DNA of 52,432 nt, taken from positions 1 through 52,432 of the forward strand of contig DJOB01000005.1 in NCBI GenBank assembly GCA_002437105.1, in the 5' to 3' direction. Source of the DNA: Caryophanales bacterium UBA6449. Lineage in GTDB: Bacteria > Bacillota_I > Bacilli_A > RFN20 > CAG-288. Positions 15,101 to 24,406 of the stretch are shown in pieces. Within the stretch, counting starts at the first letter, position 1. Each line of letters opens with the position of its first letter. Position numbers and translations under genes: made by a program. The notes beneath the pieces were generated by a model. It ran no database searches and was not told where the DNA came from. It worked only from the letters and a program-made list of their open reading frames with translations.

Positions 15101-16990
15101 ATGAAGCGAAAGTTCTTACTTTTACTTTTGGCTGCTGGAATTTCGCTAGCGGGCTGCTCTGTCGCCCCCGCTAGTTCTTCGGGTGTCGATCTCTCCGGGA
15201 TCAAGATCGCTCTGAGCGCTGATCAGACCTCGGTCCTGGTGGGCGAGAAGCTGCAGATCGTTGCCGAGGCGGAGGGGAGGTCGCTGGTTTGGACCTCCTC
15301 CGATGCGGGAGTAGCGACGGTCGAGGCGGGACTGGTCACCGGCATCTCGGCCGGTCAGGCCGTCATCATCGCGGCTCTGGCGGAGAATCTGAGTGTCCGG
15401 TCCACCTTCACCGTTCGGGTATCCGCGGTGGCCAGCGACCCGGTCGACGAGACTGTCAAGAAGCTCGTTTTAACGACTCCACCGACTAAGACAGCGTTTA
15501 TTCAGGGAACCAATTTTGCTGTTGATGGCCTGGTGGTAACGCTTCAGACCACTTCTGCCTCCGGGGAGGAGAAGTCCGAGGTCATCACCGATTATTCCAT
15601 CAATCCCGCGGTCGGAACGCTGCTCGCCAATGTGGGCGCCTTCACGGCTACCATCTCCTATCCCGGCGCCGATTCGCTCACCTTCGACTATACGGTCGCC
15701 TCGGCTCCCCTGGACGATAGCTTGAAGGATGCGCTGACACAACTGGAGGACGCCGATGAGTACAAGGTGCAGACTTCCGGCTATGTGAATCTTCAGTCTG
15801 GCACTACTCAGTTTGCGGATACGCAGACCTTTGTGCGCAATGCCTACTACTATGAGTCGGACAGCGCCAGCTATGGCTACGCCTACCAGAGCCGGCGCCT
15901 CGGCTCGGAGGACAATCCGCTCTCGTCCCATGCGCGAGGTGTTTTCCAGTACACCCTGGGAAGCGATGGAGCCGTGGTTCCCGGCTCCTATGTCACCCAC
16001 GGAACCTTCTCCCAGTTCATCAACAAGCAGAAGGGCATCCATGTCTTCAACGATATCTTCAATCCGGAGACCGCTCCTCGCCGCTCCTTCGACGGATCCT
16101 TCAAGATCGACGACAGCGATGTCAATGAGAAGCTGATGACCTATATCGGCCTGCCCGGCAATGGAAGCTATGTCTCCTCCGTCACCGCGAAGGTTCTCTC
16201 GGAGACCTCGCTGGAAGTCGATATGAAGCTAGCCTCATCGCTGGGAGAGTTCAAGTTTACCGTGATCGATATCGGTACGGCGACCCTGCCTGCCATCACT
16301 GCCTATCTGGATGACTCGAAGGGTGGTGTCGACACCTACGCCGATGTCGCGCTGGTCAAGGAAGCGTTAGCGACGGATACCTACGCGATGGATCTGGGGA
16401 CTGTGACGGTGGGTTCAGGCATCCTCTCGATGACCTATCAGGTAGGTACTGCCTATTTCACTCCTAACTACGTCTACTACGATTACACGGATGCCTATCT
16501 GAACTACCTCAATTCCACCGCGGAGGCGGGCACGGCTAAGTCGACCGATCGCGGCTACCTCGTCAAGGGCGATGAGACCTATGCTTTCACGGTCGAGTCG
16601 AAGGACGATAAGGATGTCTTGACCCTGGGCGAGAAGAACGATTCTAGCCTCAGCGATCTCGTCACCTACTTCTCCGCCGCTGATGCGTTCGACGATGACG
16701 GATTGGATCTCTTCGCTGCGATCCAGCTGAACAAACAGGATGCCTATATGGTGAGCGAGGTCTCTGCGGTGGAGGATTTCGGTGAGCTCATCGGAGCGTC
16801 GTCATCGTACACCGGACTCGGAGTCGCTCTGACCGATATCGTCAAGGATGCCGAGGGGAAAAAGGTCACCGGTGTCGATCTCGTGTACGTCTTCCAATAT
16901 GGTGGGAATGCCTACATGATCAGCAGTGCGTTGACTGAGATGGGAACTGCCAAGGCCCAAGTGGTCGAGGACTATCTTGCTAGCAAGTAG
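15101..16990 (+). CDS. Ig-like-domain lipoprotein, function unknown
   Basis: A predicted secreted lipoprotein of 629 residues. The signal peptide ends in the lipobox LAGC, so the lipidated cysteine is near residue 19. Residues 33-115 look like a bacterial Ig-like domain of group 2 (Big2), with the WTSSD and GLVTGISAG signatures. Residues about 123-205 resemble a second Ig-like domain of the Big_3 kind. The remaining 420 residues are rich in Y, D, S and T and match nothing I recognise. ATG 15101 has AGGAGG 8 bases upstream; ATG 15095 is too close to it. It is the first of four co-directional lipoprotein genes. A patch of rare A/T-rich codons lies at 15465-15560. Confidence 0.8.
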   Translation: MKRKFLLLLLAAGISLAGCSVAPASSSGVDLSGIKIALSADQTSVLVGEKLQIVAEAEGRSLVWTSSDAGVATVEAGLVTGISAGQAVIIAALAENLSVRSTFTVRVSAVASDPVDETVKKLVLTTPPTKTAFIQGTNFAVDGLVVTLQTTSASGEEKSEVITDYSINPAVGTLLANVGAFTATISYPGADSLTFDYTVASAPLDDSLKDALTQLEDADEYKVQTSGYVNLQSGTTQFADTQTFVRNAYYYESDSASYGYAYQSRRLGSEDNPLSSHARGVFQYTLGSDGAVVPGSYVTHGTFSQFINKQKGIHVFNDIFNPETAPRRSFDGSFKIDDSDVNEKLMTYIGLPGNGSYVSSVTAKVLSETSLEVDMKLASSLGEFKFTVIDIGTATLPAITAYLDDSKGGVDTYADVALVKEALATDTYAMDLGTVTVGSGILSMTYQVGTAYFTPNYVYYDYTDAYLNYLNSTAEAGTAKSTDRGYLVKGDETYAFTVESKDDKDVLTLGEKNDSSLSDLVTYFSAADAFDDDGLDLFAAIQLNKQDAYMVSEVSAVEDFGELIGASSSYTGLGVALTDIVKDAEGKKVTGVDLVYVFQYGGNAYMISSALTEMGTAKAQVVEDYLASK

Positions 16991-17001
16991 GAGGAAGGAA
17001 T

Positions 17002-19341
17002 ATGAAGAAGAGAATCGCATTAGCTGCTCTGCTCCTGGCTCTAGGACCGGCGGCTTCCGGTCTGGTCGCGTGTCAGCCGCAGACGGTCGATACTTCTAGC
17101 CGGGATGTCAATCTGGGTGTTTTGATCAGCGGAGCTCGTTCCGTCAAGGCGGGCGAGACGCTTCAGCTTTCCGCTTCCGTCTCCGGAAGTCAGAACGGGG
17201 TTAATTGGGCGACCTCTGATACCTCTCTAGCGACGATCGATGAGGATGGTCTACTCAAGGCCAAAAAGGTGGGCGAAGTGGTCGTGACCGCCTTTGCTGA
17301 GGATGATCCTTCGGTCTTCGATACGGTGCAGATCAAGATACTCGCGGCGGCTGCGGATACTTTCAACATAAGATTCGTCAACTACGATGGGACCTTGCTC
17401 TACTCCGATGTGGTGGAGGCGGGCCAGGCGGCGACCTACGATGGCGAGATGCCCACGCGCCCTTGGTCCGATGTGAATAGCTATACTTTTGAGGGGTGGG
17501 ATATCCCTCTCGATCAGCCCGTCACGCACGATACCACCTATACTGCCGTCTACAAGGAGGAGCGGATCGACTTTGCGCGCTACAGCTTCTCCATGGTCGT
17601 CTCGGGAGAATACAAGGGCTCCTATCTGGTCACCTATAAGGGATCCGAGGAGACGGTGACTCTGCCTGAGACCTACAACTATCGGAAGGTGATCGGTGTC
17701 AACCAGCAGGGGCTGATGGGAAATACCTTCGTGCGAACTGTCGATGTACCTGATACTTATGTTTTCTTCGGAGCTTATGCTTTCGCGGGTTGTACTAACT
17801 TGGAGAGTATAAACATCCCCGATGGTGCTTTTATGGTTGGCGCCTACTGCTTCTACAAGTGCACCGCGCTGCAGTCGATCGTTCTCCCCGATTCGGTCAC
17901 CGCAATCAACGACTATGCCTTCGCCGCCTGTCCCAATCTGGCGGAGGTATCCATGGGCGAGGGGGTCAAGTCGATCGGCAAGTACGCTTTCTACGCCGAT
18001 GGCAAGCTGACCTTCGACGGCCTGCCGCAGGATCTCCAGACTATCGGCGAGAGCGCCTTCGATAGCTGTGCTTCCATCGCGGGAGATCTGGTCCTTCCCG
18101 CGGGGGTCACCACTGTGGAATCCTACGCGTTCTCGGCGACCCGTATAACCAGCATCACTATCGATGCGGCCTGTTCCAGCTTTGCCTCCAACGCTCTGCT
18201 GGCGGCTAAGAGCCTGACGACCATCACCGTTCAGGAGGGCAATACCGCCTATAAAGCTGTCGGTAATGTTCTCTACTCTTTCGATGGAACCGAGGTGATA
18301 TTCATCCCGGCCGCCTTCAAGGGGAGTATCAAGATCGCTGAGGGCGTCACGACCATCTCCGGATTCGCGGGGGCGCTGATGCAGGCGACCGATGTCACCT
18401 TCCCTTCTACCCTGACCTCGATCGCTAGCTACGCCTTCTATATGAACACGATCGGCAGCTTCACTTTCCCCGCTGGATTCGTCGGCTCGCAGCTGAGCTT
18501 TGAGAACAGCGCCTTCGCCTACTCCCAGGAGATCACCTCCTTCGCGATTCCTGACGGGGTCGAAGCGATTCCTGACTATCTGTTCCAGAGCTGTGAGAAG
18601 CTGGCCGATATCTCCATACCCGATTCCGTCAACATCATCGGTGTCAGTGCCTTCGATGGTACTGCGATCAAGTCGCTGAAGCTCCCGAGCTCGATGACCG
18701 AGGTGCCGCAGTCGCTGCTGGAGGGGACCGGCGTGACCGAGTTCACGATTCCGGCCAGTGTCAGATCTATCGGCGATAGCGCCTTCGAGGACTGTGCGAA
18801 CCTCAAGAAGGTCACCTTCGAGGCGAGCCAGAATATCAAGTCGGTCGAAGGTCGTGTCTTCTACGGAACTTCCAGCCTCACCGATCTGGTGGGCGACTTC
18901 CCGCTCATCACCGAGACTAATGATCAGAATCTCGTCGAGTTCCCCTACGGTACCTTCGCCTATACTGCTCTCGCTAGTTTCAAGGTCCCTGAAGGGTATC
19001 AGAGCCTGGGAAATTACTCGTTCATGTACGCTTCCAAGCTGAAGGCTATCTATCTTCCTAAGACCCTGCGGAGGATCGATAAGTGGGCGCTGATGGGAAC
19101 TGGATTGGAGGAGATATATTTCGGCGGTACCCAGGCGGAGTTCGAGAAGATCCTCGGCACGAAGATCACTGAGGATACCGATACCGATCCTGACGATCCT
19201 TATAATCCGGCTCCCTACGGTATCTACTTCGAACCCGATACGGATGTGCCAGATGCGGAGAAGAGCTTTTCGATCGTGAAGCGGATCTACGATGAGGGTA
19301 AGGTTCACTACAACGCGGTCTATGCCGATGTGCTCAAGTAG
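17002..19341 (+). CDS. BspA-type leucine-rich-repeat lipoprotein
   Basis: A 779-residue predicted surface lipoprotein (lipobox LVAC). A Big2 Ig-like domain covers about residues 33-115. An InlB-B-repeat-like module (FVNYDGTLLY ... FEGWD ... YTAVY) covers about 122-188. From about 225 to 740 there are many LRR_5 repeats of the IGDSAFEDCANLKKV kind. BspA-type repeats are known in adhesins of oral and gut microbes and in protozoa; binding to host or microbial ligands is a family-level inference. It begins 11 bases after the previous stop with AGGAGG-like spacing, so it belongs to the same operon. It is a paralogue of the next gene. Confidence 0.88.
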   Translation: MKKRIALAALLLALGPAASGLVACQPQTVDTSSRDVNLGVLISGARSVKAGETLQLSASVSGSQNGVNWATSDTSLATIDEDGLLKAKKVGEVVVTAFAEDDPSVFDTVQIKILAAAADTFNIRFVNYDGTLLYSDVVEAGQAATYDGEMPTRPWSDVNSYTFEGWDIPLDQPVTHDTTYTAVYKEERIDFARYSFSMVVSGEYKGSYLVTYKGSEETVTLPETYNYRKVIGVNQQGLMGNTFVRTVDVPDTYVFFGAYAFAGCTNLESINIPDGAFMVGAYCFYKCTALQSIVLPDSVTAINDYAFAACPNLAEVSMGEGVKSIGKYAFYADGKLTFDGLPQDLQTIGESAFDSCASIAGDLVLPAGVTTVESYAFSATRITSITIDAACSSFASNALLAAKSLTTITVQEGNTAYKAVGNVLYSFDGTEVIFIPAAFKGSIKIAEGVTTISGFAGALMQATDVTFPSTLTSIASYAFYMNTIGSFTFPAGFVGSQLSFENSAFAYSQEITSFAIPDGVEAIPDYLFQSCEKLADISIPDSVNIIGVSAFDGTAIKSLKLPSSMTEVPQSLLEGTGVTEFTIPASVRSIGDSAFEDCANLKKVTFEASQNIKSVEGRVFYGTSSLTDLVGDFPLITETNDQNLVEFPYGTFAYTALASFKVPEGYQSLGNYSFMYASKLKAIYLPKTLRRIDKWALMGTGLEEIYFGGTQAEFEKILGTKITEDTDTDPDDPYNPAPYGIYFEPDTDVPDAEKSFSIVKRIYDEGKVHYNAVYADVLK

Positions 19342-19359
19342 GTGAAGGGGGTTAGCCAG

Positions 19360-21813
19360 ATGAAAAGATTGAATGTATTGACTCTGTTGTTGGCGACGGG
19401 TCTCTCCTGGGGACTGGTGGGATGCGATTCCCAGCCTCAGACTTCCACCTCTACGGTGGATTCCAGCGCCGCTCTGAATGAGGGAGCGAAGATAGAGATA
19501 TCCGGTCCCTCCGACGTGTACGTGGGGCAGAAGGTCCGGTTCACCGCGGCGGTCCAGGGAGCTGAGCACCTCGATGTCACCTTCAAGTCGAGCGATCCGA
19601 CGGTTCTCTCGATCGACGATACCGGTCTAGCGGAGGGACTGAAGCTCGGCTCGGCGACGGTCACCGCCTATCTAGCCGAGGGCGGAACTGCCTCTCTGGC
19701 GGTGACGGTGAAGGACCACACGGGAGAGAAGCTCAGCGTCCAATTCGTCAATTACGATGGCACGCTGCTCTATGAGACCTCGGTTGAATTCGGTCAGCCC
19801 GTCTCCTTCCAGGGGCAGGAACCCAAGCGTACCTCCACCTATGAGAAGGCCTATGTCTTCAAGGGTTGGGATCAGGATCTCACCAGTGTCAAGACCGATC
19901 TGGTCGTGCGGGCTGTATATGAGGAACTCAATAATGTCGACTTCGTATTTGTCCCCATCTCTGCGGGTGGAGATTCCGGTTACATGCTCTACTTCTACCT
20001 CGGAGATGCGGAGGAGATCACCATTCCTGAGCTCTATCAAGGCAAGCCTGTCACCCGGGTCGATACCGGGGCTTTCGCCTACGCTAAGAATCTTAAGAAG
20101 ATCACTTTCCCCAACACGATCAGTCAGTTGGGCGATCAGGCTTTCTACGACAACGAGACCATCGAGGAGGTCTATATCCCCGATTCGGTCTACGACTTTG
20201 GCAGCGGCGTCTTTGAAGGCTGCACCCATCTGAAGAAGGTCAGGCTCCCCAATGGTCTCGTGACCCTTCCTGAATCCACCTTTGAAGGCTGCTCGGCTCT
20301 CACCGATGTTGAACTTCCGTCGACGGTTACCAAGATCGGGGAATCCGCCTTCGAGGGCTGCACCTCCCTGGCGTCGATCGCTTTCCCTGCCGGGATTGCC
20401 GCGCTCGGCGATTCCGCCTTCCAAGAATCCGGTCTGGTCGAGGTGACGCTCCCCAACAGTGTGACGGAGATGGGCGATTACGTGTTCCGCGAGTGCGCTA
20501 GTCTCGCCACGGTGGTCTGGAACAAGACGCTGACCGCTATCCCTGAGAGCACCTTCCGCGAGTGCACCAGCCTGAAGGAGTTCGCGTTCCCTTCCACCCT
20601 TACCACGATTGGCGATAGCGCCTTCTATGAAGCGGGACTGACCAGTCTTCAGCTGCCGGATACGATCACTTCGATCGGTCGCTCCGCCTTCGAGGGCAAT
20701 GAGGGATTGACCTCGGTCAAGTGGACGAAGGGGATCAAGAGCGTGCCGGCCAGCGTGTTTTCCAGCTGCACCAACTTGACTTCTATCACCGATTTTGATG
20801 AGGTGACCGAGATAGGGAGAAACGCCTTCGAGTTCACTGGTTTCAAGATCCTCGACCATACCAACGTCTTCGCCTCGCCCGTATTGACCTCGGTGGCTAA
20901 CTATGCTTTTATGAGCATGCCTAATCTCACCTCGGTCACCGTGCCGGGCAATGTTAAGACCTTTGCGGCGCGCGTCTTCCAGAACAACAAGCTCCTCAGC
21001 ACCGTCACCTTCCAAGAGGGAGTCGAATCTCTGGGTGAGAATCTCTTCTATAACTGCGCTTCGCTCAGGACCGTTTCCTTTCCTAACAGCTTGAGGAAGT
21101 ATGGCAGCACTGGCAGCTCCGCTTCCGGTCTCTTTCTGGGCTCTCCCAATATCGAGTCAATCGACCTGGGCGATGGCACCGATGACTACATTTCCATCGA
21201 TGGTGTTGTCTACTCAAAGGATAAGGCACTGCTGCTCGAGTACCCCAGCGGAAATAGTCGCACTTCCTATCAGGTGGCCAAGGAGACAAAGACGATCGCA
21301 AAGGGTGCTTTCCAGTACGCGAAGAACCTCACTGCCATCGATTTGGAATCGGTGACCAAGATCAGCTCTCGCGCCTTCGGCGATACCGCTTTCGGTGGTG
21401 CTAATCCCAGTGCGGGTCTCGTCAGCCTGACCACCCCGGCCTCGTTGACTGATCTGGAATCCTACTCGCTCGCCTATATGACCAAGCTGCAGACCCTCGA
21501 TCTGAGTCAGAGCAAGTGCCTCACTCAGCTTCTCAGTTCCGTGGCGATCAACTGCACCGCTCTCACTACGGTCAAGCTTCCCGATACGTTGACCAAGATC
21601 GGAAGCGGAGCCTTCAACTACGATACCGCCCTCACTTCCATCAACCTTCCGCTGACGCTCGAATCGGTCGGGTCAGGTGCGTTCCGCTACGCTAATCGCT
21701 TGGTGGTTACCTACGCGGGTACCAAGGCGCAGTGGGCGCAGGTCGAGCTGAGCAGTAATGCCTTCGCCTCCGGGGCCGTCATCCGGTGCACCGATGGCGA
21801 TGTCAATATCTAG
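19360..21813 (+). CDS. BspA-type leucine-rich-repeat lipoprotein, paralogue
   Basis: An 817-residue predicted lipoprotein (lipobox LVGC) with the same layout as the previous one: Big2 domain, then an InlB-B-like module with a near-identical FVNYDGTLLYE stretch, then LRR_5 repeats to the end. The repeats (for example IGDSAF, VFEGCTHLKKV) are well preserved. The shared order and the shared linker argue for tandem duplication, and the repeats for divergence afterwards. ATG 19360 is chosen because the signal peptide starts there; the frame is open from GTG 19342. There is no cell-wall LPXTG motif, so lipid anchoring is the likely attachment. Confidence 0.88.
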   Translation: MKRLNVLTLLLATGLSWGLVGCDSQPQTSTSTVDSSAALNEGAKIEISGPSDVYVGQKVRFTAAVQGAEHLDVTFKSSDPTVLSIDDTGLAEGLKLGSATVTAYLAEGGTASLAVTVKDHTGEKLSVQFVNYDGTLLYETSVEFGQPVSFQGQEPKRTSTYEKAYVFKGWDQDLTSVKTDLVVRAVYEELNNVDFVFVPISAGGDSGYMLYFYLGDAEEITIPELYQGKPVTRVDTGAFAYAKNLKKITFPNTISQLGDQAFYDNETIEEVYIPDSVYDFGSGVFEGCTHLKKVRLPNGLVTLPESTFEGCSALTDVELPSTVTKIGESAFEGCTSLASIAFPAGIAALGDSAFQESGLVEVTLPNSVTEMGDYVFRECASLATVVWNKTLTAIPESTFRECTSLKEFAFPSTLTTIGDSAFYEAGLTSLQLPDTITSIGRSAFEGNEGLTSVKWTKGIKSVPASVFSSCTNLTSITDFDEVTEIGRNAFEFTGFKILDHTNVFASPVLTSVANYAFMSMPNLTSVTVPGNVKTFAARVFQNNKLLSTVTFQEGVESLGENLFYNCASLRTVSFPNSLRKYGSTGSSASGLFLGSPNIESIDLGDGTDDYISIDGVVYSKDKALLLEYPSGNSRTSYQVAKETKTIAKGAFQYAKNLTAIDLESVTKISSRAFGDTAFGGANPSAGLVSLTTPASLTDLESYSLAYMTKLQTLDLSQSKCLTQLLSSVAINCTALTTVKLPDTLTKIGSGAFNYDTALTSINLPLTLESVGSGAFRYANRLVVTYAGTKAQWAQVELSSNAFASGAVIRCTDGDVNI

Positions 21814-21821
21814 GTATCCGT

Positions 21822-23942
21822 ATGCGCAAGGCTAAGTTTCTGATCCTTCCCCTATTTATCCTGCTTCCTTTTGCCTGTCATGGTACTGCTTCCGATTCTT
21901 CTTCCTCTTCTTCAGCTCTTTCCACTCCGAGCTCATCCGAGACGGAACTGGAGGAGGTGAGTATCAAGATCGACCAAGAGGATACCGAGCTACTTTTCGG
22001 CGAAGAGCTGCAGTTGACCTATCAGTTGGCTGGGGCGTCTCATCCGCATTCAGTCGTCTTTACGAGCACCGATCCTGATCTGGTGGCTGTCGATGAAAAT
22101 GGTTTGGTGACTGCGGGCGAGTCCAAGGTGGGCTCAGCCTTTATCCGGGTCTATCTAGCGGATGATGCTTCGGTCTCCGACCAGATCCGGATCACTGTGA
22201 AGCAGCGGGTGCGGGTGAAGTCGATAACCTGCTCATCAACCTCGATGTATCTATCTAAGGATGGAGGCTCAATTCGCTTCACTTATCAGGTGCTTCCCGG
22301 TAATGCTACCGATAAGAGAGTAACGATCTCTATCACCGATCCTTCCATCGCTGAACTCGATGCGGAGAACACGGTGGTAAAGGCGCTGAAGCCAGGGAAT
22401 ACCACCTTGGTCATCCGTTCGCTCGAATCTTTCTCGGATGTGGAACTCACCGTACCTATCACGGTCAATTCAGAGGGGTATGTGGAACTCAGCTCCAGCC
22501 AGGAGCAGAAGCCTGATCAGATATTCAACATCCGGGATGTCTGTGGATCTCGAGGGGTTGAGACCCTGCCTTCCACCGGTCAGCGAGATGTCCTAGTGGT
22601 TCCCATCGGTTTCTCGGATATCGATTTCGACCGGTTCTATGGCAACGGTAAGGGAAACGATGGCGTCAAGGCGGATCTCGAGAAGGCTTTTAATGGTTCA
22701 GGTAGTGAGGATACGGGCTATTGGGAGTCCGTATCCAGCTACTTTGCCAAGTCTTCCTTCGGCCGCTTGGATCTCCAATTCACGATAGCTGATCCGTATA
22801 TTTCTACTAAGACGGCAGCTGAGGAGGTGCCCATCGCCACTTCTACCTTCTCTCCATACGCCAGCGTTTCGGATCTGGTGCAGCGTGCTGTTTCTGCCTA
22901 CAGCCAGAAATCCGGTGACGATCTGACCCGATTCGATTCCGATAGCGATGGCCTGCTAGATTCGGTATGGGCTATTTACGCGCCTGTGTCCAGCGATAAA
23001 CTGTCCTCTGGCTTCGGTACCTACACCTATCTACCTCCCTCATCTGCCGGTGGTAGTGGAGAGCGGATTTCCACTTTCAGCTTCGCTTCGGTCGGAGATC
23101 TATTCTCGCGAGGGGCGGGCAAGCTGGATACTCATTCCTATATCCATGAGACGGGGCATATGTTCGGTCTTAACGATTACTATAACTACACTCAGTACAC
23201 CTCGCCTCTCGGCATGCTCGATATGCAGGATTTGAATGTGGGAGACCACAATGTCTACACCAAGATGCTCTTGGGTTGGGTCGATCCGATCATCTATTCC
23301 ACCGACCAGGTGCAGACGGCTAAAATCCATTTGGATGGCCAGACTGCAGGGGCCTCAGCTCTCTTGATCACCGACAGCTATCGCGGAACCTCCTTCGACG
23401 AATACTACATGGTCGAGTTCTATCGGCCTGATGGTCTGAATGCTCTGGATTCTCAGACCAACTACTATCAGGATGTCTTGGATTCTTATGAGGGAACCGG
23501 TCAGACGCCTCCTGATATCCGGGCTTTGCCCAAGTCTGCGGGCGTGAAGATGTACCATGTGGATTCGCGTCTGGTCACGAAGGCGGGTGGACCGGATGTC
23601 GATCAGGTCTATTACGATACGGCCGAGGGAAAGCCGAATACAGCGGTAGCCATCGGTGCCAGCAATACGAGCAGCTATTCGCGCAATCGTACGAGGGAGC
23701 TATTCGATGAGATCTCTCTGATCTCCTCCAATTCTAGCGGCGGTAAATATTTAACTTCGCTTTCATCTTTCACTGCTGGGGATCTCTTTCAGACGGGTTC
23801 GACCTTTGATCCGGAGACTTTCAAGGTCATCTCGTATCGTCGCGATGGCCGGATGGATAGCGGAAAGCTGTTGAATATCAAGGTCACCTACCAGAAGGTG
23901 AGTGCCGACGGCGCTGATATTCTGATCGAACCGCTCCATTAG
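21822..23942 (+). CDS. M6-type metalloprotease lipoprotein with Ig-like domains
   Basis: A 706-residue predicted secreted lipoprotein. The signal peptide ends FACHG and a serine-rich linker follows. Two Big2-like domains cover about residues 40-120 and 127-215. The rest resembles M6 (immune inhibitor A-like) peptidases: VVPIGFSD strand, DSDSDGLLD calcium-type loop, and the zinc motif HETGHMFGLND starting at residue 442, which fits HExxHxxGxxD. Immune inhibitor A proteases cleave host proteins; here the substrate is unknown. ATG 21822 begins 8 bases after the upstream stop, with a weak binding site; an in-frame ATG at 21786 would overlap the previous gene. It closes the lipoprotein cluster. 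Confidence 0.82.
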   Translation: MRKAKFLILPLFILLPFACHGTASDSSSSSSALSTPSSSETELEEVSIKIDQEDTELLFGEELQLTYQLAGASHPHSVVFTSTDPDLVAVDENGLVTAGESKVGSAFIRVYLADDASVSDQIRITVKQRVRVKSITCSSTSMYLSKDGGSIRFTYQVLPGNATDKRVTISITDPSIAELDAENTVVKALKPGNTTLVIRSLESFSDVELTVPITVNSEGYVELSSSQEQKPDQIFNIRDVCGSRGVETLPSTGQRDVLVVPIGFSDIDFDRFYGNGKGNDGVKADLEKAFNGSGSEDTGYWESVSSYFAKSSFGRLDLQFTIADPYISTKTAAEEVPIATSTFSPYASVSDLVQRAVSAYSQKSGDDLTRFDSDSDGLLDSVWAIYAPVSSDKLSSGFGTYTYLPPSSAGGSGERISTFSFASVGDLFSRGAGKLDTHSYIHETGHMFGLNDYYNYTQYTSPLGMLDMQDLNVGDHNVYTKMLLGWVDPIIYSTDQVQTAKIHLDGQTAGASALLITDSYRGTSFDEYYMVEFYRPDGLNALDSQTNYYQDVLDSYEGTGQTPPDIRALPKSAGVKMYHVDSRLVTKAGGPDVDQVYYDTAEGKPNTAVAIGASNTSSYSRNRTRELFDEISLISSNSSGGKYLTSLSSFTAGDLFQTGSTFDPETFKVISYRRDGRMDSGKLLNIKVTYQKVSADGADILIEPLH

Positions 23943-23961
23943 CGTGAATCGAATATAAGAG

Positions 23962-23995
23962 AAAGGTAGGGCCCGTGAGGCCCTACCTTTATTTT
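23962..23995 (+). terminator. Terminator after the lipoprotein cluster
   Basis: A 12-bp stem from AAAGGTAGGGCC (23962-23973) with GGCCCTACCTTT (23979-23990), 5-base loop and a T-rich tail (TTTATTTT). It is convergent with the terminator of the minus-strand RNA at 24003-24030. Confidence 0.88.
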
Positions 23996-24002
23996 GGAAG
24001 CG

Positions 24003-24030
24003 AAAAGAAGGAGGCTTCCCTACCTCCTTC
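24003..24030 (-). terminator. Terminator of the candidate RNA
   Basis: On the minus strand GAAGGAGG (24030-24023) pairs with CCTCCTTC (24014-24007) across an 8-base loop, followed by TTTT (24006-24003). Confidence 0.7.
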
Positions 24031-24262
24031 CATCGGCATAACACGATCGACAAGCTCGCTCCGAATTCGCATCGGTCGAACTACGTGAGGCTCTACTAGA
24101 AGTACTTATGACTTTCCTGTATCCCAAGCGTAGCCAACCTGCTACTAGTTTCCTGTGTGCCACCTCCCTTTCTGATCGACTCGAGACCATCTAACACAGT
24201 TCCTTCTGCTTCGCATAGACAACGACTAACATACTGATTCCCTTGTTGTCCCATCTAGGGAC
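24003..24262 (-). ncRNA. Candidate structured RNA, family not recognised
   Basis: The 464-base gap between the protease and upp holds no reading frame but has the marks of an RNA gene on the minus strand. A perfect TATAAT lies at 24274-24269. The predicted start is near 24262, with a 5' hairpin GTCCC-TAGAT-GGGAC. Further short stems follow, such as GTAGC/GCTAC and AAGT/ACTT. It ends in a terminator hairpin (24030-24007) followed by TTTT. The length would be about 260 bases. I looked for and did not find the signature loops of SRP RNA, RNase P RNA or tmRNA. The -35 box is poor, so the promoter call is weak. Confidence 0.45.
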
Positions 24263-24349
24263 AGCAACATTATAAACACGACTTCTAAGAAAAGCGTATC
24301 TATTTTAAAAACTTTATGAAAACTTAATGAAACAATAACTTAAAAACAT

Positions 24350-24391
24350 AAAAAGCCGTGGATGTTAGTTTTAAAGTGCTTCCACGGCTTT
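24350..24391 (-). terminator. Terminator after upp
   Basis: AAGCCGTGGA (24353-24362) and TCCACGGCTT (24381-24390) form a 10-bp stem with an 18-base loop; read on the minus strand it is followed by a T-run. It lies just beyond the upp stop. Confidence 0.85.
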
Positions 24392-24406
24392 ACTATTTCT
24401 TAAAAA

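Noticed and set aside
17251..19569. A 772-codon open frame on the minus strand opposite the BspA-type genes
   Set aside because: It lies antisense to clearly coded lipoprotein genes; GC-rich third positions of the real genes remove stops in the opposite frame. No family motif, signal or ribosome binding site.
24003..24262. SRP RNA, RNase P RNA or tmRNA
   Set aside because: The GGAAGCAGC-type loop of SRP RNA, the GAGGAAAGTCC signature of RNase P RNA and a tRNA-like end with CCA were not found on either strand.
24003..24262. A T-box leader, from a GGAGGTGGCAC stretch
   Set aside because: Weak likeness only, and no gene follows on the same strand.
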